Assembly (NCBI GenBank): GCA_963575745.1
Contig: CAUYUJ010016288.1
Span: 160,001 to 224,000, forward strand
Direction of reading: 5' to 3'
DNA length: 64,000 nucleotides
Source: Prorocentrum cordatum
Taxonomy: Eukaryota > Sar > Dinophyceae > Prorocentrales > Prorocentraceae
Below the pieces are notes generated by a model. It did no database searches and was not told the origin of the DNA. It saw nothing but the letters and a program-made list of their open reading frames with translations. The position numbers and the translations under genes are program-made. This document shows positions 1 to 10,207 of the stretch, one piece after another (position 1 is the stretch's first letter; each line of letters opens with the position of its first letter).

Positions 1-539
1 GGGGCGGCTGCTGCCCGGCGACGCGCTGAATCGCGCCGATGAGGGAGGCCAGGGCTTCTTAGATCGAGGAAGTGCAATGGGAGGCGGGGGCATGGTTCGG
101 ATTCCGCCACGTGTTTAGCGAATTCCGAGCCCTGCCCCCGCTGCCCGTCGAGTTGCCTGAATCCTTGATCGGTGAGGGCAATCAGGATCCAGACTTCGGC
201 ACCGTGGGGGGGGCGGCGGACAGCGCAGGGGGCCAAGGGGGGGGGGCTCTCGTGGACACCAGCGCATGCTGGTCCACGTACGGGCGCGCACAGCACGATT
301 GGAGGCCTCTTGGATGGGGGTCGCCAATGCATCGGCAATGCGGCGCGATCCTCCGACCCCATCTGCTCGGACCCCAATTGGGAGGCCTGGAACGTTACAT
401 CCAATGATGACTCATCGTTGATTCCCTACCTAGGCTCTGCCTAGAAGGGTTCTTTTCTTACTCGGTATGCTTGAAGGGCCGGGCAGTGTAACCCGCCACG
501 GGCGGTTCCCCCAGTATCCGCCCCGCGGTTCCCCCAGTT
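1..539. other. GC-rich sequence without recognisable gene
   Basis: Short overlapping open frames occur on both strands, but none has recognisable domain content. I see no repeat structure or RNA gene here. Confidence 0.4.
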
Positions 540-1010
540 ACGTCCCCTCAGCTTAGCGTTGCTTATCTCATCTTAGCTTAGCTTATTTCATCTTAGCTTA
601 GATTAGCTTCATATTAGCTCAGGTTTGTTTCAGCTTAGCTTAACTTCATCTTAGCTTCGCTGAGCTTTAGCATAGCAGAGCACAGCTGAGCATAGCATAG
701 CGTAGCATAGCATAGCGCAGCACATCATATCACAGCATAGCCCAACATAGCATATCATAGCGCAGCATAGCATAGCATACCGTAGCATAGCGCAGCACAG
801 CACAGCACAGCATAGCACAGCACAGCATAGCATAGCATAGCATAGCAGAGCAGAGCAGAGCAGAGCAGAGCAGAGCACAGTGCAGCATGGCATAGCATAG
901 CTCAGCATAGCATAGCATAGCATAGCGCAGCATAGCATAGCACAGCACAGCATAGCATAGCATAGCATAGCATAGCATAGCGCAGCATAGCATGGCATGG
1001 CATAGCAACT
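540..1010. repeat. Pentanucleotide repeat block, degenerate (TTAGC)n then (TAGCA)n
   Basis: From 540 to about 660 the motif CTTAG/TTAGC recurs with interruptions. From about 661 to 1010 it becomes a dense run of AGCAT/AGCAC pentamers, including a stretch of CAGAG units near 845-878. On the minus strand this reads as Met-Leu-Cys-Tyr-Ala repeats, which is a translation artefact. The period of five is clear throughout. Confidence 0.9.
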
Positions 1011-1039
1011 AATGCTGCTTTCCTAGGGGCTCCAACTTC

Positions 1040-1720
1040 TAGGTAGGGTCGCACTGGGGTAATTTGAATTCTTGCCGCCCTCCAGAGCGCTCTCGGCGAC
1101 GGCAGTCAAGCAGTCTACCAGCTCCGCACGAGTCACTAGCAGAAGCCAAAGTGGACCCCACTTCGACCCGCGACCGACGCCTTTCCCGACGCTGTGACCG
1201 ACGGCCTCCCTGGCCACCCTCCCGATGCACTCACCGTCGTCGGACCCGGTGGCCGCGGGGCCCGGGGCCGCGGGGACCCAGGTCGAGAAGGGCAGGCGCC
1301 AAGGGGAAGGCCACCATGCGAGCATCCGCTCGCGCGCAGGGCACCAGGCCTCCGATGCTCACGGCGCCCACTGCGGCGAGGTCTCCGCGGGCCATGGCCT
1401 CGGCTGCAGGGCACTTCCGGGGCGCCGCCCCTCCGTCGCGATGGGTTCCACCGTGGGGCTGGGCCTGCGTCGGCGGAGAGTGCTCGCCCGCGCAGCCTGA
1501 CGCAGTGGGAGAGCCCATGAGCTGCTCCAACTCAGCAGTCGAGCCAAGCGAGGGCGAGGGAAGCCAGCGGCTGAGATACGCCGTCCGCCCCGACGCAGCC
1601 TCAAGCCCGACGCAGTCACCCAATCGGGCGCGGTGGCGCCCCGCCACTGCAGGGAAATCTTGTGCATGAGCTATGCACCTGTGTAGGTTTGTGGATGCCA
1701 TGACAATGGACACTCTAACA
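1040..1720. other. GC-rich region with overlapping open frames, no identified gene
   Basis: Several frames are open on both strands, as expected for GC-rich DNA. The longest minus-strand frame (1231-1713, 160 aa) is rich in Ala, Gly, Pro and Arg and matches no family I know. I cannot support a gene call. Confidence 0.3.
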
Positions 1721-1756
1721 ATCCTATCATTGAATTAAAAATGTGTGAAACATGTG

Positions 1757-1793
1757 TAAAACATGTTCTGAAAACGTTTCAAACATGTTTTTA
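1757..1793. repeat. Imperfect inverted repeat in AT-rich DNA
   Basis: TAAAACATGT at the left is mirrored by ACATGTTTTTA at the right, and the inner bases TGAAA/TTTCA extend the dyad to a short loop. The surrounding 1740-1830 is AT-rich with further AAACATGT copies, in contrast to the GC-rich flanks. It could be a hairpin-forming relic of a small element. No target duplication was identified. Confidence 0.6.
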
Positions 1794-1859
1794 CATATTT
1801 AAAACAGTTTTGAAACATCTGTTAGACATCTGGAAATTATTTGGCTGTGTGATCCCTCT

Positions 1860-2400
1860 CCATTGATCGTCCTCCACAAGTGCAGGCACGCAGCATCGCC
1901 ATTGCCACGGGGGCCCGCAGCGGGTCCGTCGAGGCGGGGGAGCGAGCCACGCCGATCGGACACAGGCCTGGGATCCCTGGGGCAGCGGGAGGCGCCGGAG
2001 GCGCCAGTGGGGAGCCTCCCCGGCTGCCGTTGCCGGCAGGAGCAGCAGCGGGCTGAGCGGCACTGGAGGCCGCGCCACCCGCGGGAGAAGGGGAAGGGGA
2101 GCGTGAGAGGCGGCAGGACAGAACGGCCGCTGCAGGTGGCGGGGGCCTCACGGCAGGCGGGCGCGCAGGTCGCGCAGGCGGGAGGGGGGGCGACGAGCTG
2201 GGGGCGCGGGCCCCAGGCTCGCACTGGAGGGCCGGCGGCGGTCAGGACGCGCTGGCCGGCCACGCGCAGAAGGGCACGAGCCAGCCAGCAGACGGGGGCC
2301 CTGGCAGCCCCCACGATGGCGAGGCGCGCACGAGTACCAGTGGCGTCGCCCGTGGGGTTCGCAGAAGTGTCGGGTGCAGGGTAGAGGAAGGGGGCAACGT
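1860..2400. other. GC-rich region with no supported gene
   Basis: Both strands have long overlapping open frames of low-information composition. I see no domain, repeat or RNA gene. Confidence 0.3.
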
Positions 2401-2413
2401 GCCGCGGCAGGGG

Positions 2414-2928
2414 TCAGGCGGACAGGGGGCCCCGACGCTCCCCCCACACGGGGGATCTGGAGAAGTGCCTGTTCCTCATGAGGTCAGCCACTCGGGCGCG
2501 CTTTTCGTCGCGCGACATGGCGCGCCAACCATCAAAACGGTCCCTCTCGTATCCTTCGATGAAGGCAGCGAAATAGGCGGTCTCGACCAAGTTGGCGTCG
2601 GTCTGGTAGATGGGCTTGAAACGTTCGGCAGCGTGGCTGAGAAAATCCCTCCAGATGCAAGGGAGCCCCATCCTGGCGCGTATGTCGCGACTACTGATGG
2701 TTTGAAGGGGAGGTCTGGCTGCGTCAGCAACGCAGCCTCCGGGAACACCAGATGCTGGGACATGCGCTGCAGGATGCATCTTATACCCATGAGCACCTGA
2801 AGGAAGGAGCGGAGGCGTTTGGGGATGTGCATTCTGGGGTCGGCGGGATGGCCGCGGGACCTGTGGAGCACCGCCCTCCAAAGCTTGGCTCGGCGAAGTC
2901 CGAAGTTAATAAACCCGCGCGTGGCCAT
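2414..2928 (-). pseudogene. Possible protein-coding fragment, function unknown
   Basis: Two minus-strand frames overlap here (2476-2928 and 2414-2881) and look like one coding sequence broken by a frame change near 2700. The upstream frame has helical, Arg/Leu-rich text, and the downstream frame ends in a charged helical stretch containing RDIRARMGLPCIW and FIEGYERDRFDGW. Composition is more protein-like than that of neighbouring frames. I do not recognise the family. It may be a decayed gene, two exons without an obvious GT-AG junction, or chance. Confidence 0.25.
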
Positions 2929-3306
2929 GGCCAGCTGGCTCTGAGAGAGCTGACTGACAGGGACGTACGCAAACTGTTGAAAGGGGCTAGCTTGAAGGGC
3001 AGGAGGACCGGGGGGGCGGCCGCAGCGGCAGCTGCGTCGGCATCGGAGGCGTTTTTGGTCTCAGACGCATGGGGGTTCAGGCGGGCGGGGGATCGGGATC
3101 CCCGGCGATCTGGTGGAGGCTCGGCGAGGCCGTCGTCGGGTGCCAGTTGGTCACGGTCTCTAGTGGCCCTTGACCTCGAGCGCCGTGGGCCCCGACGGCT
3201 AGAGCCAGCACGCGCGCGAGGGGCGAGCGAGACATAGGAGAGAGAAGGGGGCGGCATCATGCCACCGAGTGCACGGGAGCGGTCAATGAAGAAGACAAAC
3301 ATCCAT

Positions 3307-3610
3307 CTAGGTACAACGGGGGCACCGGCGGCCGAGGTTCATGAGTGGCGGACCCGTGGAGACCGCGCATGAGGAGGCGCCATGTAAGGACGCGCGGCTT
3401 CGACCCCACGGGTTGCGAGCCCTGACCATCGCGCGCACATGCTTGCGGAGGCCATCATCCTCTGGGACGCGAAGGGAGCAGAGGCGGGATGATGGGGTGC
3501 CAGTGGGCGGAGCCCAAGGGAGAGCACGAGGCACGCGCACCCAGGATGCAGGAAGGAGCTGGTCGTTGAGCGAGAGGCAGCCCAAGTCGATCCTGGCCTC
3601 CACGCAAAGT
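3307..3610 (-). pseudogene. Weak minus-strand coding fragment, unknown
   Basis: An open frame of about 98 codons has mixed composition (for example IDLGCLSLNDQLLPASWVRV). It lies upstream of the 2414-2928 fragment on the same strand, so it might be an earlier part of the same decayed gene. There is no homology that I can name, and chance is a realistic alternative. Confidence 0.18.
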
Positions 3611-3839
3611 GCCGAGACACGGTTACGGGGGCCTCGCCCGAAGCGGGCCCAAGGTCAGGGTAGGCCATTTTTCTCTCGCGGCGCTCCCGAACGACGTTGC
3701 GCTGGGGAAGCTGGATGGTGCACTAGCGCCACTGCTTGCCGCCAGGCGGATCCAAAGATCACGCGCCATGGAAGCACGAGCCCGGGAAGACGAGAGGCGG
3801 GCAGCGAAAATAAGCCCAAGGGGCCAAGGGACACACAAA

Positions 3840-4930
3840 TAAATACAAGCAAATAACAGGATTCCCCCTATTTTCCGATATTGTCGGGGATTCTGTCTTC
3901 CCTCCCACTTCCCATATTGTCCCATATTTTCCTGGGAGTCGACGATTAATTGTGTCTGTGTGCTTCTTTCCCTCCTGATAAGCACAGGCGATGCGCGGGC
4001 GCCCCCAGCTGTCCAAGCGACCAGCTACATTCACAAGCCTCACACAGACACACAGCCAGCGGGCAGAAGCCTACCACAAGACAAGTCCAGGGGCCGTGCA
4101 GCTCCGCATGCGATGGGGACTCCCACTCCTTTCGCACCAGGGAGACGACCAGCACAGGAGGGGAGGGGCGAGAGAGGGAGGGAAAGGGAAAACGGAGGGA
4201 AGAAGGACAGTTGCTTGCGAAATCACAGCGCGACGCTGTAATGACATGCGGAACGCGCGAGAAACAGGACATAGAAGAACTGACAAAATTCCTAGGAGAC
4301 GCCGCAAGCATGTTATAAGATCGACATTGCTTGATCTGTAGAATATAAACAAAGAGCACAGGCCAAACAGCACGGCTGACCAGCGTGGCCAAGCGCCTGC
4401 CTGGGCGGCCCTCGACTTTCGCACAACTCCCAAGCGTCGGCTCCCGAGCTTGGACCTGAACACCAGGAAGGGAGTAGAGAGCACTAAACACCACCTCCAT
4501 GCATCAGTCAAAATGACGATAAACAAAATAGAAGAAGGGGAATGAACGCTCAGGGAACGTTTGTCCCTCAGTCCACAGCGCACTGGAACATCCCGTAAAG
4601 GCCGAATCCAGAATATAGTAGTTGCGTGGTGCCCGACGCCATCGTGGTGTAGATATTGGCGCTCACGATGGTGGTCAATTCTGCCGTGGTGGACAACGCG
4701 GCAGCTTGCAATTCGTTCATGCTGAATATCCACGTGGTGCTCGATTCCGTCATGGGCAACTCGTCGCGGCGTGCGACTCAGTGCCGCTGGAAATCAGCTT
4801 GGCGCTTCTCTCCTAGTTGATGACTGGGCAGCCTTCAATGCCGTGAGACTGTCCAACGACGCGGTGGACACCGTGGCAGCCCGTAATTCCACAACGATGC
4901 ACAGCGACACGATCATCAATTCAAACGCGG
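3840..4930. other. Mixed-composition sequence with no supported gene
   Basis: The block contains a short purine-rich patch near 4160-4205. Around 4630-4930 the plus strand is mildly protein-like, with similar Ala/Val/Asp/Asn-rich phrases repeated, but no frame stays open long enough for a gene call. Confidence 0.3.
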
Positions 4931-4939
4931 TGGAAATCG

Positions 4940-5640
4940 TAGGAGTGCCTGACACCGCCGTCGGAGCAAGAGTCGGGGCCAGCGTCATTACCGGGGTCGG
5001 AGCTGGAAACGGACGGGCGCCGAAGCTGGAGTCGGAGTTGGAGCGAGAAAGGAAGCAGGAATCAGAGCCAAAGCAAGTGTCGGAGATAGAATCGTAGCCC
5101 GGGGAGTCGAAGCTGGAAACAGAGCTAGCGCTGCAGTCGGGGCCGGGGTTAGAGCACTGCTGGCAAGCCAGAACAGAACTCGGAGCTGGCATCGGAACCC
5201 ACGCGCCCTTGGCACCCAAGGAGGGCGGATGTCTCGGACTCGGCCTGAGGTTCGCGTCAGGATAGGCCGAACCCCCCCGAAGCGGGTGGCGAGAGGCTGC
5301 CTTGCAGCCCGGAACGTGTCACATACTTGGTGCGCGACGATTCACGACAGGATATGCTGGCACGCCAAAGGCGGCCGAGCAGCATGGCGGTTGTCACGGA
5401 CTCGGAGCTCGGCAATTCTCGGCAAGATAAGCTGGTGCACCTCCAACACGCGCACGATTAAGGTCGGCCCACCGCGGAGGTAGTGAAGGTCGGCGTTGGA
5501 GATGGAGTCGGCGCCGGAATCGAGAATGAAATAGGAGCTGGAGTCGGAGCCGGCGAAGGAGTCGGCATTGGAGTCGAAACCGGAACTGGCAACGGCAAGG
5601 GGTCCAGAGCAGGAGTCAGACCTGGAGACGCTGTTGTTCG
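4940..5640. repeat. Degenerate hexamer repeats, GGAGTC/GGAGCC/GGAGCT
   Basis: Units such as GTCGGAGCTGGA and GTCGGAGCCGG recur in two clusters (about 4940-5170 and 5480-5640). Translations alternate Gly-Val/Gly-Ala on plus or Ser-Asp on minus. They look like decayed short tandem repeats, not a conserved protein. Confidence 0.65.
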
Positions 5641-5980
5641 AAATCGGGAGGCCCGGCGATCCAACGAGACGCAATTATTTGCCCTGCGCTCCGCTGCCCG
5701 ACAACCCATGCTGCATCCAGCAGCGGGAATGTACGCATGGGCCGTTACGAAGCAAACGACGCAAACCAACTAAAACAAATCATGTAGGAGCCCGACAGGA
5801 AGACGGGTGGGCTTTGGCGTCGCGTTGCCGCACACGGCCAGGATATGCAGCGCTTTCAAGATGATGATGTCTGCGAGGTTGCGTGCCATGGTATTGAGCT
5901 ATCAGGGGGCCAAAGCTGGGATCCAAAATCATGAACGTAGGAACAGGGAGGGCGTTGGAGCAAGGATCGGAATAGAGGTT

Positions 5981-6017
5981 GGGAACTGCGCTCTGGTGGT
6001 AAACTGTCAATCATGGT
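5981..6017. repeat. Degenerate left half of the LINE insertion dyad
   Basis: The text GGTGGTAAACTGTCAATCA followed by TGGTTTTTGGG resembles the left half of the dyad seen intact at 34252-34310, ending in a T-run as at filled sites. Several positions have diverged. Sequence to the right (6018-6450) may be an eroded insertion, but no ORF survives. Confidence 0.4.
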
Positions 6018-6450
6018 TTTTGGGTTTGCGCGGACCTCAGCGAGGCGGAACACCGCGGCCCGTCGGAACACGTACGAGACAAAGCTCTTAGCGGAGGGCT
6101 CATGTAGGAGCCAAGGCAGCAGCCAACTCGCAGTCTGCAGTCGTGGAATCAGGCGGCAAAAGCCAACACGCTACAACCACATCCACGCAAACGAGGGCAT
6201 CTGTTGAACTAACTACTTGGAACGCGCGTAATCTTCTCGCGATGCGGGATCTTGAAGGCATAGAGTGATACGTCGGACCCCAGATAGATTAGTCAACGAA
6301 CCCAGCCTGCAAACAGGAACCACGCGCGGAACCATCATCGCTCACTCCCCCATCGCATGCACCACGAAAGGCGACCAGTGACATACAATCTCGTTCACTA
6401 AGGTTGAGTGGCATGTAGTTCCGATATAATGTCTTGCCCTCTCGGGCAAG
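6018..6450. other. Non-coding, possibly an eroded insertion
   Basis: No gene or repeat of known type is visible. The stretch lies directly right of a degenerate insertion-dyad half and has a CTCTTAG motif similar to the CTCTTAT found near the 3' ends of the site-specific elements. That is the only hint of origin. Confidence 0.25.
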
Positions 6451-6677
6451 GTGGGTAGGGTCATCAGCAAGGGGATGTTTGCTGGGGCGACGCGCGGGCG
6501 CCGCGTTCTGCGCCGAACCCTGCGGCTGCCACGGTGCGTACGTGGCGGAGCGCGGTGTATGTTGACTGTCTCATTGCACCCCTTCGAGCACCAGCGGGTC
6601 TGGGAGCGAGGGGGGGGAGAGGGGGGGAGGAGGAGACAGGGGAGAAAGAACCAAACACATCGGGCTGACGACGGCGA

Positions 6678-7178
6678 TCAGGAGGTGAATTGTGTCTGGG
6701 CGGCATTTCGAATTGTTTGGGCGTGGAGGGGGTTCGCGGTATCTTCCTCCGCGAAGCAGAGAGCTGGCAGCTGAGATCTCCGAGTGGTTTTCCAGTATGA
6801 GACTGTGCTTGCTCTGCCCAATTCGCCCGGGGGCCGCCTACTCTCCCGCGCGCCCTGTCTAGGTTGCAGCGTGGCCAAGTCGAATGTTACCCCCTGCGCA
6901 GGATGGGAGGGTTCGGTTCGGACAATGCTTTGGTAGAGTAATCGTTTGTTCCTGGCGTGCGCTGCGCTGAATTTGATGATGGGTTTGCGTTCGATTCCTC
7001 CGTGTCGGGGCGCGTCCTTCGCGTTGGCTCTGTTGACGTATGTCATTTGGAGTTTCGAGATGTTGCGGAGTCCTTTGAGTTGAAACACGCCCAATCGATT
7101 AAACGTGCCCTGCGCGAGCTCGGCTGGTTTCAATCCGTACAGGAGCTTAGATTTGATGACTGCGCCTTGCACTTGCAC
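6678..7178 (-). pseudogene. LINE reverse transcriptase C-terminal fragment
   Basis: The 166-codon frame begins VIKSKLLYGLKPAELA and continues with a Phe-Gln-Leu-Lys-Gly-Leu-Arg segment and YVNRANAKD. I recall this pattern from the post-catalytic region of LINE ORF2 proteins common in dinoflagellate genomes (V-I-x-S/A-K-x-L-Y-G-L-E, then FQLKGLRKI, then INRANTN). The catalytic core is absent, so this is a fragment. It is unlike the WADN family further right. A 17-bp direct repeat (AAGATTTGATGACTGCG) sits at its 5' edge around 7147-7200. The family match is from memory and was not searched. Confidence 0.7.
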
Positions 7179-7254
7179 CTAAGATTTGATGACTGCGTTA
7201 TGCGAATGGCACTTGTATGCTTGAATGGCATTTGCTTCACGCTTGTCATGGCGA

Positions 7255-7352
7255 TACACATATTTATATATACATATATATATATACAAATGCATACACA
7301 CATACATACATACATACATACATACATACATACATACATACATACATACATA
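7255..7352. repeat. (TA)n then (CATA)n microsatellite
   Basis: A short TATATA run passes into about sixteen uninterrupted CATA tetramers. Minus-strand Tyr-Val-Cys-Met ORFs over it are artefacts. Confidence 0.95.
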
Positions 7353-7427
7353 CTAAAACCACGCTCGTCTGATCGACGTTGCAGAGCCTCCATCCGCCTC
7401 GGCCCCGGCCCCCATCCTCTTCCCCCG

Positions 7428-7472
7428 TCATCGTCGTTTCCCTCCTCCTCCTCTTCCTCCTCCTCACGCTCG
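7428..7472. repeat. (CCT)n pyrimidine tract
   Basis: Imperfect CCTCCTCTT repeats form a short polypyrimidine strand, the same sequence class as the larger tracts at 49, 57, 60, 62 and 63.9 kb. Confidence 0.85.
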
Positions 7473-7474
7473 TC

Positions 7475-7942
7475 AACCTTTGCGGACTGCACGGGACTAC
7501 CTGCATGGATACAGAGAGACACGAGGTACAATTGGGGTGAACCCGTGCTAGAAGAGAGCACGTTCCCTTGGCTTCGACGGGGGCTTTGCTTCGACCGGGG
7601 CTGAGGCGCGCCCGTCGCGAGCGCGCCAGGTAGTTAAAGGCCCTCGCGAGCCGACATGACGGCGGACAAGGACATTCAGAGAGAGAGGCAAGAGGATCAG
7701 AACAGAAGCCGCAAGCCCAAAGGCGCGCCGGCAGGCGCTACATGATGAATGAATGAGTTCCGACAGATCAGGGAATGGAGGACGCACGCCAGAAGGGAGG
7801 GACGCGCGACGAACGGGAACGGGAGGCCAGGCGGAGCCAGCGAGGGACGAACTACGGGGGGGGGGGGGGCGACCGAGGAAACGCGAGAGGGCGTGGAAAG
7901 CGCGCGCGTGCCACAGCCAACCCGTTACCGAAGTGCGCCTGG
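7475..7942. other. GC-rich sequence left of the satellite/LINE region, no gene seen
   Basis: The interval holds a G-run at 7856-7869 and purine-rich text. The open frames it contains have no recognisable content. It ends at the left half of the insertion dyad at 7943. Confidence 0.35.
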
Positions 7943-7974
7943 AACTGGGAGCCGGCGGTAAGCCGTCAACCAGG
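7943..7974. repeat. Left half of LINE insertion dyad, filled by element W
   Basis: Starts AACTGGGAGCCGGCGGTAA and ends CGTCAACCAGG, directly followed by TTTTTTGCGG. The T-run is the A-tail of a minus-strand insertion. Compare the uninterrupted form at 34252-34310. Confidence 0.8.
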
Positions 7975-8400
7975 TTTTTTGCGGACTTTGCGGTCGACTG
8001 TGCAGGCTTTCCAGCCTAGTCGGAGCAAGGAGCGGACGTATCCAAACAGGCAAGGCGTGAGTGAGCACAAACTCTTATTCACAACAAACCAGTCCGAAAT
8101 ACGCATGTTCAACCCGCCGTATGACAAGAGGCGCATGCTCGACGTCACATGTGAAGTAATCAACGAATTAGACGGGGAAACAACCCGTGGAAGAACGTCA
8201 CCTGAAGAATATGAGGGGCTCCTGCCCTTTACACACCTGAAGCGCTTAGTGGGGCCCACAGCGGGCCGTAGAGCCATCATGGCTCCTGCGAGAGGTCAAA
8301 CAGAGAGATAAAGTGAGGAAGACAAGAACAGGTGAGATACAAGCATTACAGCCTTCGCTGTTCTAAACCGAAAGTTGCATACAAGTGCGCACGAATAGCT

Positions 8401-9564
8401 TCATCCCAACTTGTCGAAACTCCTCGGGCGTCCGAAGAATATTATTCGGTAATCGCTGCACTTGGAAACCTCAAGAAACTTGGCCATCTCGGCGCGGTTC
8501 ATTTGTCCTGTCAAGAACCTGTGCACCTCGAAGAATCCTAGAAGATCCTCCAGCGTCGCTTGCACATTCTGGAGCATCTCATACAGCTTCCGAGCATAAT
8601 CTTTTTGGGCCTTCTTTGTAGGGAACCCACGTTCTGTCACCAGCTTATCAAACAAATCCATTCCGTTCTTTAAATACTGGATCGCATTCAACTCGTTGAT
8701 GCTGGCAACAGCGTCAATCCACGCTTTGACATCGGCAATGGTGGCCTGAGAGCACGTCGATGTCCCCTTGACCTTGTCACGATCTCTCCCTCGAGTCCTC
8801 TGGCGCGACTCCTTCGATACCTCATTGAGCGTGACGGGACGATTCAGACACCCCTGGGACGCTCCTGACAAGGCGCGGCTATCAGAATCATACTGCACGT
8901 TCGGAGAAGACTCCGCACTCGAGGGTGCCTCCAGCTCCTCCTCCGCCGCCACAGTCACTTTCCCAAGAAGAACTCCTGAAGCTCCTCCCTCCATCCCAAC
9001 GACACTATCTGTCTGACAGCCGACTTCACAATGAAAGTCCGCAACATCAACCGTCTGCACTCCAGCATCAACCAGCAATTCAGAAGCCTGCACTCCAATA
9101 TCTACATAAACCAGCGATTCAGAAGCCTGCATACGGCAAGAAAGATTCTCCGAAACAGTCTTAATGTCAGCCTCCTCCTCCTCCTCCAAACTGCGTTTAA
9201 CAACAGGTGGATCGCGCAACATGAGATAATCTAGAACCAAATCGGCAGTCGCCCGCTCTAGCCCTGGTGGTGGGAGACACGTGGGTGGCACCAAACCATA
9301 CAGAGGCAAACGAATAGGTAAATGCACACAGTATCCGTTTTGAACAGCCAGCGCCCGACGCAGAATGCGAGCACTTGCACTCCGTACGTGTGGCATAACG
9401 AAAGATTGCAGAGACTGCCTCGGAAGCACCCAGCAAAACAAATCAATTGAAGACAACTCAAGGCGATCAAACGTGTCAAGTGAATGGCAGCGCAATATCA
9501 CTCTAGGCGACAAACGTGTGAAACAAATCAATTGAAGACCACTCAAGGCGATCAAACGTGTCAA
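8401..9564 (-). CDS. Uncharacterised protein carried by element W
   Basis: The frame encodes 387 aa. The N-terminal third is hydrophobic/basic. The middle has an acidic EEEEE patch and two or three loose repeats of the type GVQASELLVD / GVQTVDVADF / GCQTD. A basic Arg/Asp/Lys patch follows, and the last 110 residues look helical (DVKAWIDAVASINELNAI onward). I recognise no family. The start is uncertain because an 85-bp tandem duplication (9437-9606) covers it and duplicates the N-terminal text. It could be ORF1 of an unknown element or a host-derived sequence. The long open frame and protein-like composition favour real coding origin. Confidence 0.5.
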   Translation of the reverse strand: MTRLIALSGLQLICFTRLSPRVILRCHSLDTFDRLELSSIDLFCWVLPRQSLQSFVMPHVRSASARILRRALAVQNGYCVHLPIRLPLYGLVPPTCLPPPGLERATADLVLDYLMLRDPPVVKRSLEEEEEADIKTVSENLSCRMQASESLVYVDIGVQASELLVDAGVQTVDVADFHCEVGCQTDSVVGMEGGASGVLLGKVTVAAEEELEAPSSAESSPNVQYDSDSRALSGASQGCLNRPVTLNEVSKESRQRTRGRDRDKVKGTSTCSQATIADVKAWIDAVASINELNAIQYLKNGMDLFDKLVTERGFPTKKAQKDYARKLYEMLQNVQATLEDLLGFFEVHRFLTGQMNRAEMAKFLEVSKCSDYRIIFFGRPRSFDKLG

Positions 9565-9606
9565 ATGAATGGCAGTGCAATATCACTCTAGGCGACAAAC
9601 GTGTGA
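9437..9606. repeat. 85-bp tandem duplication over the start of the W ORF
   Basis: AATCAATTGAAGAC and the following 70 bases at 9441 recur at 9526 with few differences, giving an 85-bp period. It duplicates the beginning of the minus-strand reading frame. Confidence 0.9.
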
Positions 9607-9670
9607 CTCCCTGACGCGCACTCGATCCCACTGGAGGTTACCCAGGCAGAGGGGATCAAATGTCAAGCGC

Positions 9671-9694
9671 CTTGAGCCGAGATTTCCTTGAGCC
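9671..9694 (-). other. Candidate tandem spliced-leader relics
   Basis: On the minus strand GGCTCAAG occurs twice with a 16-nt period; the downstream copy reads AAATCTCGGCTCAAG. The 3' part of the dinoflagellate spliced leader is CCATTTTGGCTCAAG. By eye the two copies match at 11 and 9 of 15 positions. Tandem, truncated leader relics are known upstream of retroposed dinoflagellate genes. The match is decayed and could be chance. Confidence 0.4.
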
Positions 9695-9769
9695 GGGACA
9701 CTCGCAGAGCTCTGACGACGCAAAATCAATTCCAGATAACAAGCGAACAACGCTCTCGACTTGTACCTT

Positions 9770-9994
9770 CAAAACTCGCCAAATGTACTTTTCTCATTTT
9801 AGACGACGTCAGTTCCTCCTCGTGTTTTCATGAAAAAACTCCGCCTACAGCCCTGAGAATTGCACCATTAAACGCGTCATGATCGACTACAGAAAATAAA
9901 AAATCTGGATTTCCAAAACGAATTTCCAAATCTCTCATAATCTCGGAAAAACCGACGCCAGGTTGCCACATTGTCCGTCCGGGCCGGGTCGCCC
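9770..9994. repeat. Short-type satellite unit (diverged)
   Basis: Shares phrases with 35700-35838, 42210-42400 and 42855-42975: GTTCCTCC near the start, then CAGCCCTGAGAATT, a GACTACAG segment and the closing TTGTCCGTCCGGGCC before the dyad at 9995. It is a unit class without the 175-bp monomers. Confidence 0.65.
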
Positions 9995-10026
9995 AACTGG
10001 GAGCGGGCGGTAAACCGTCAACCTTG
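9995..10026. repeat. Left half of LINE insertion dyad, filled by element X
   Basis: AACTGGGAGCGGGCGGTAAA then CCGTCAACCTTG, followed by an eight-T run and GCGGTTTGCGG. It marks the 3' end of minus-strand element X. Confidence 0.85.
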
Positions 10027-10207
10027 TTTTTTTTGCGGTTTGCGGTCAGACCAGGCAGCGGCCGTCAGGGCCGCAGGTCAAGTTACCACAACAGGCAGAG
10101 AAATGCCAAAAGCACGAGCTCTTTCAGTCCAGGGTGCGGGGCAGGCGGAGAACATGCCAAACGCACGAACTCGTGTAGGCTAGCAGAGGCATGCCAAACG
10201 CACGAAC

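Larger units (their letters stand above)
7975..9700 (-). mobile_element. Element W: site-specific insertion carrying an orphan ORF (possible retrogene)
   Basis: The 3' end is fixed by the dyad half and T-run at 7943-7980. The interval encodes one 387-codon minus-strand ORF and no reverse transcriptase. Two GGCTCAAG copies 16 nt apart lie upstream of the ORF at 9671-9694 (minus strand), like truncated tandem spliced-leader relics. The 3' part (7987-8160) resembles 41290-41530 in insertion NA. The 5' boundary is uncertain, because no clear right dyad half was found. The most economical reading is a reverse-transcribed mRNA placed at the same target as the LINEs. Confidence 0.5.

Noticed and set aside
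651-1008. Cys/Ala/Met/Leu-rich minus-strand ORFs
   Set aside because: Translations of the TAGCA pentamer repeat; no other coding feature.
9670-9695. Confident spliced-leader call for element W
   Set aside because: Only GGCTCAAG is exact in both copies; kept as a low-confidence candidate and not as an established leader.
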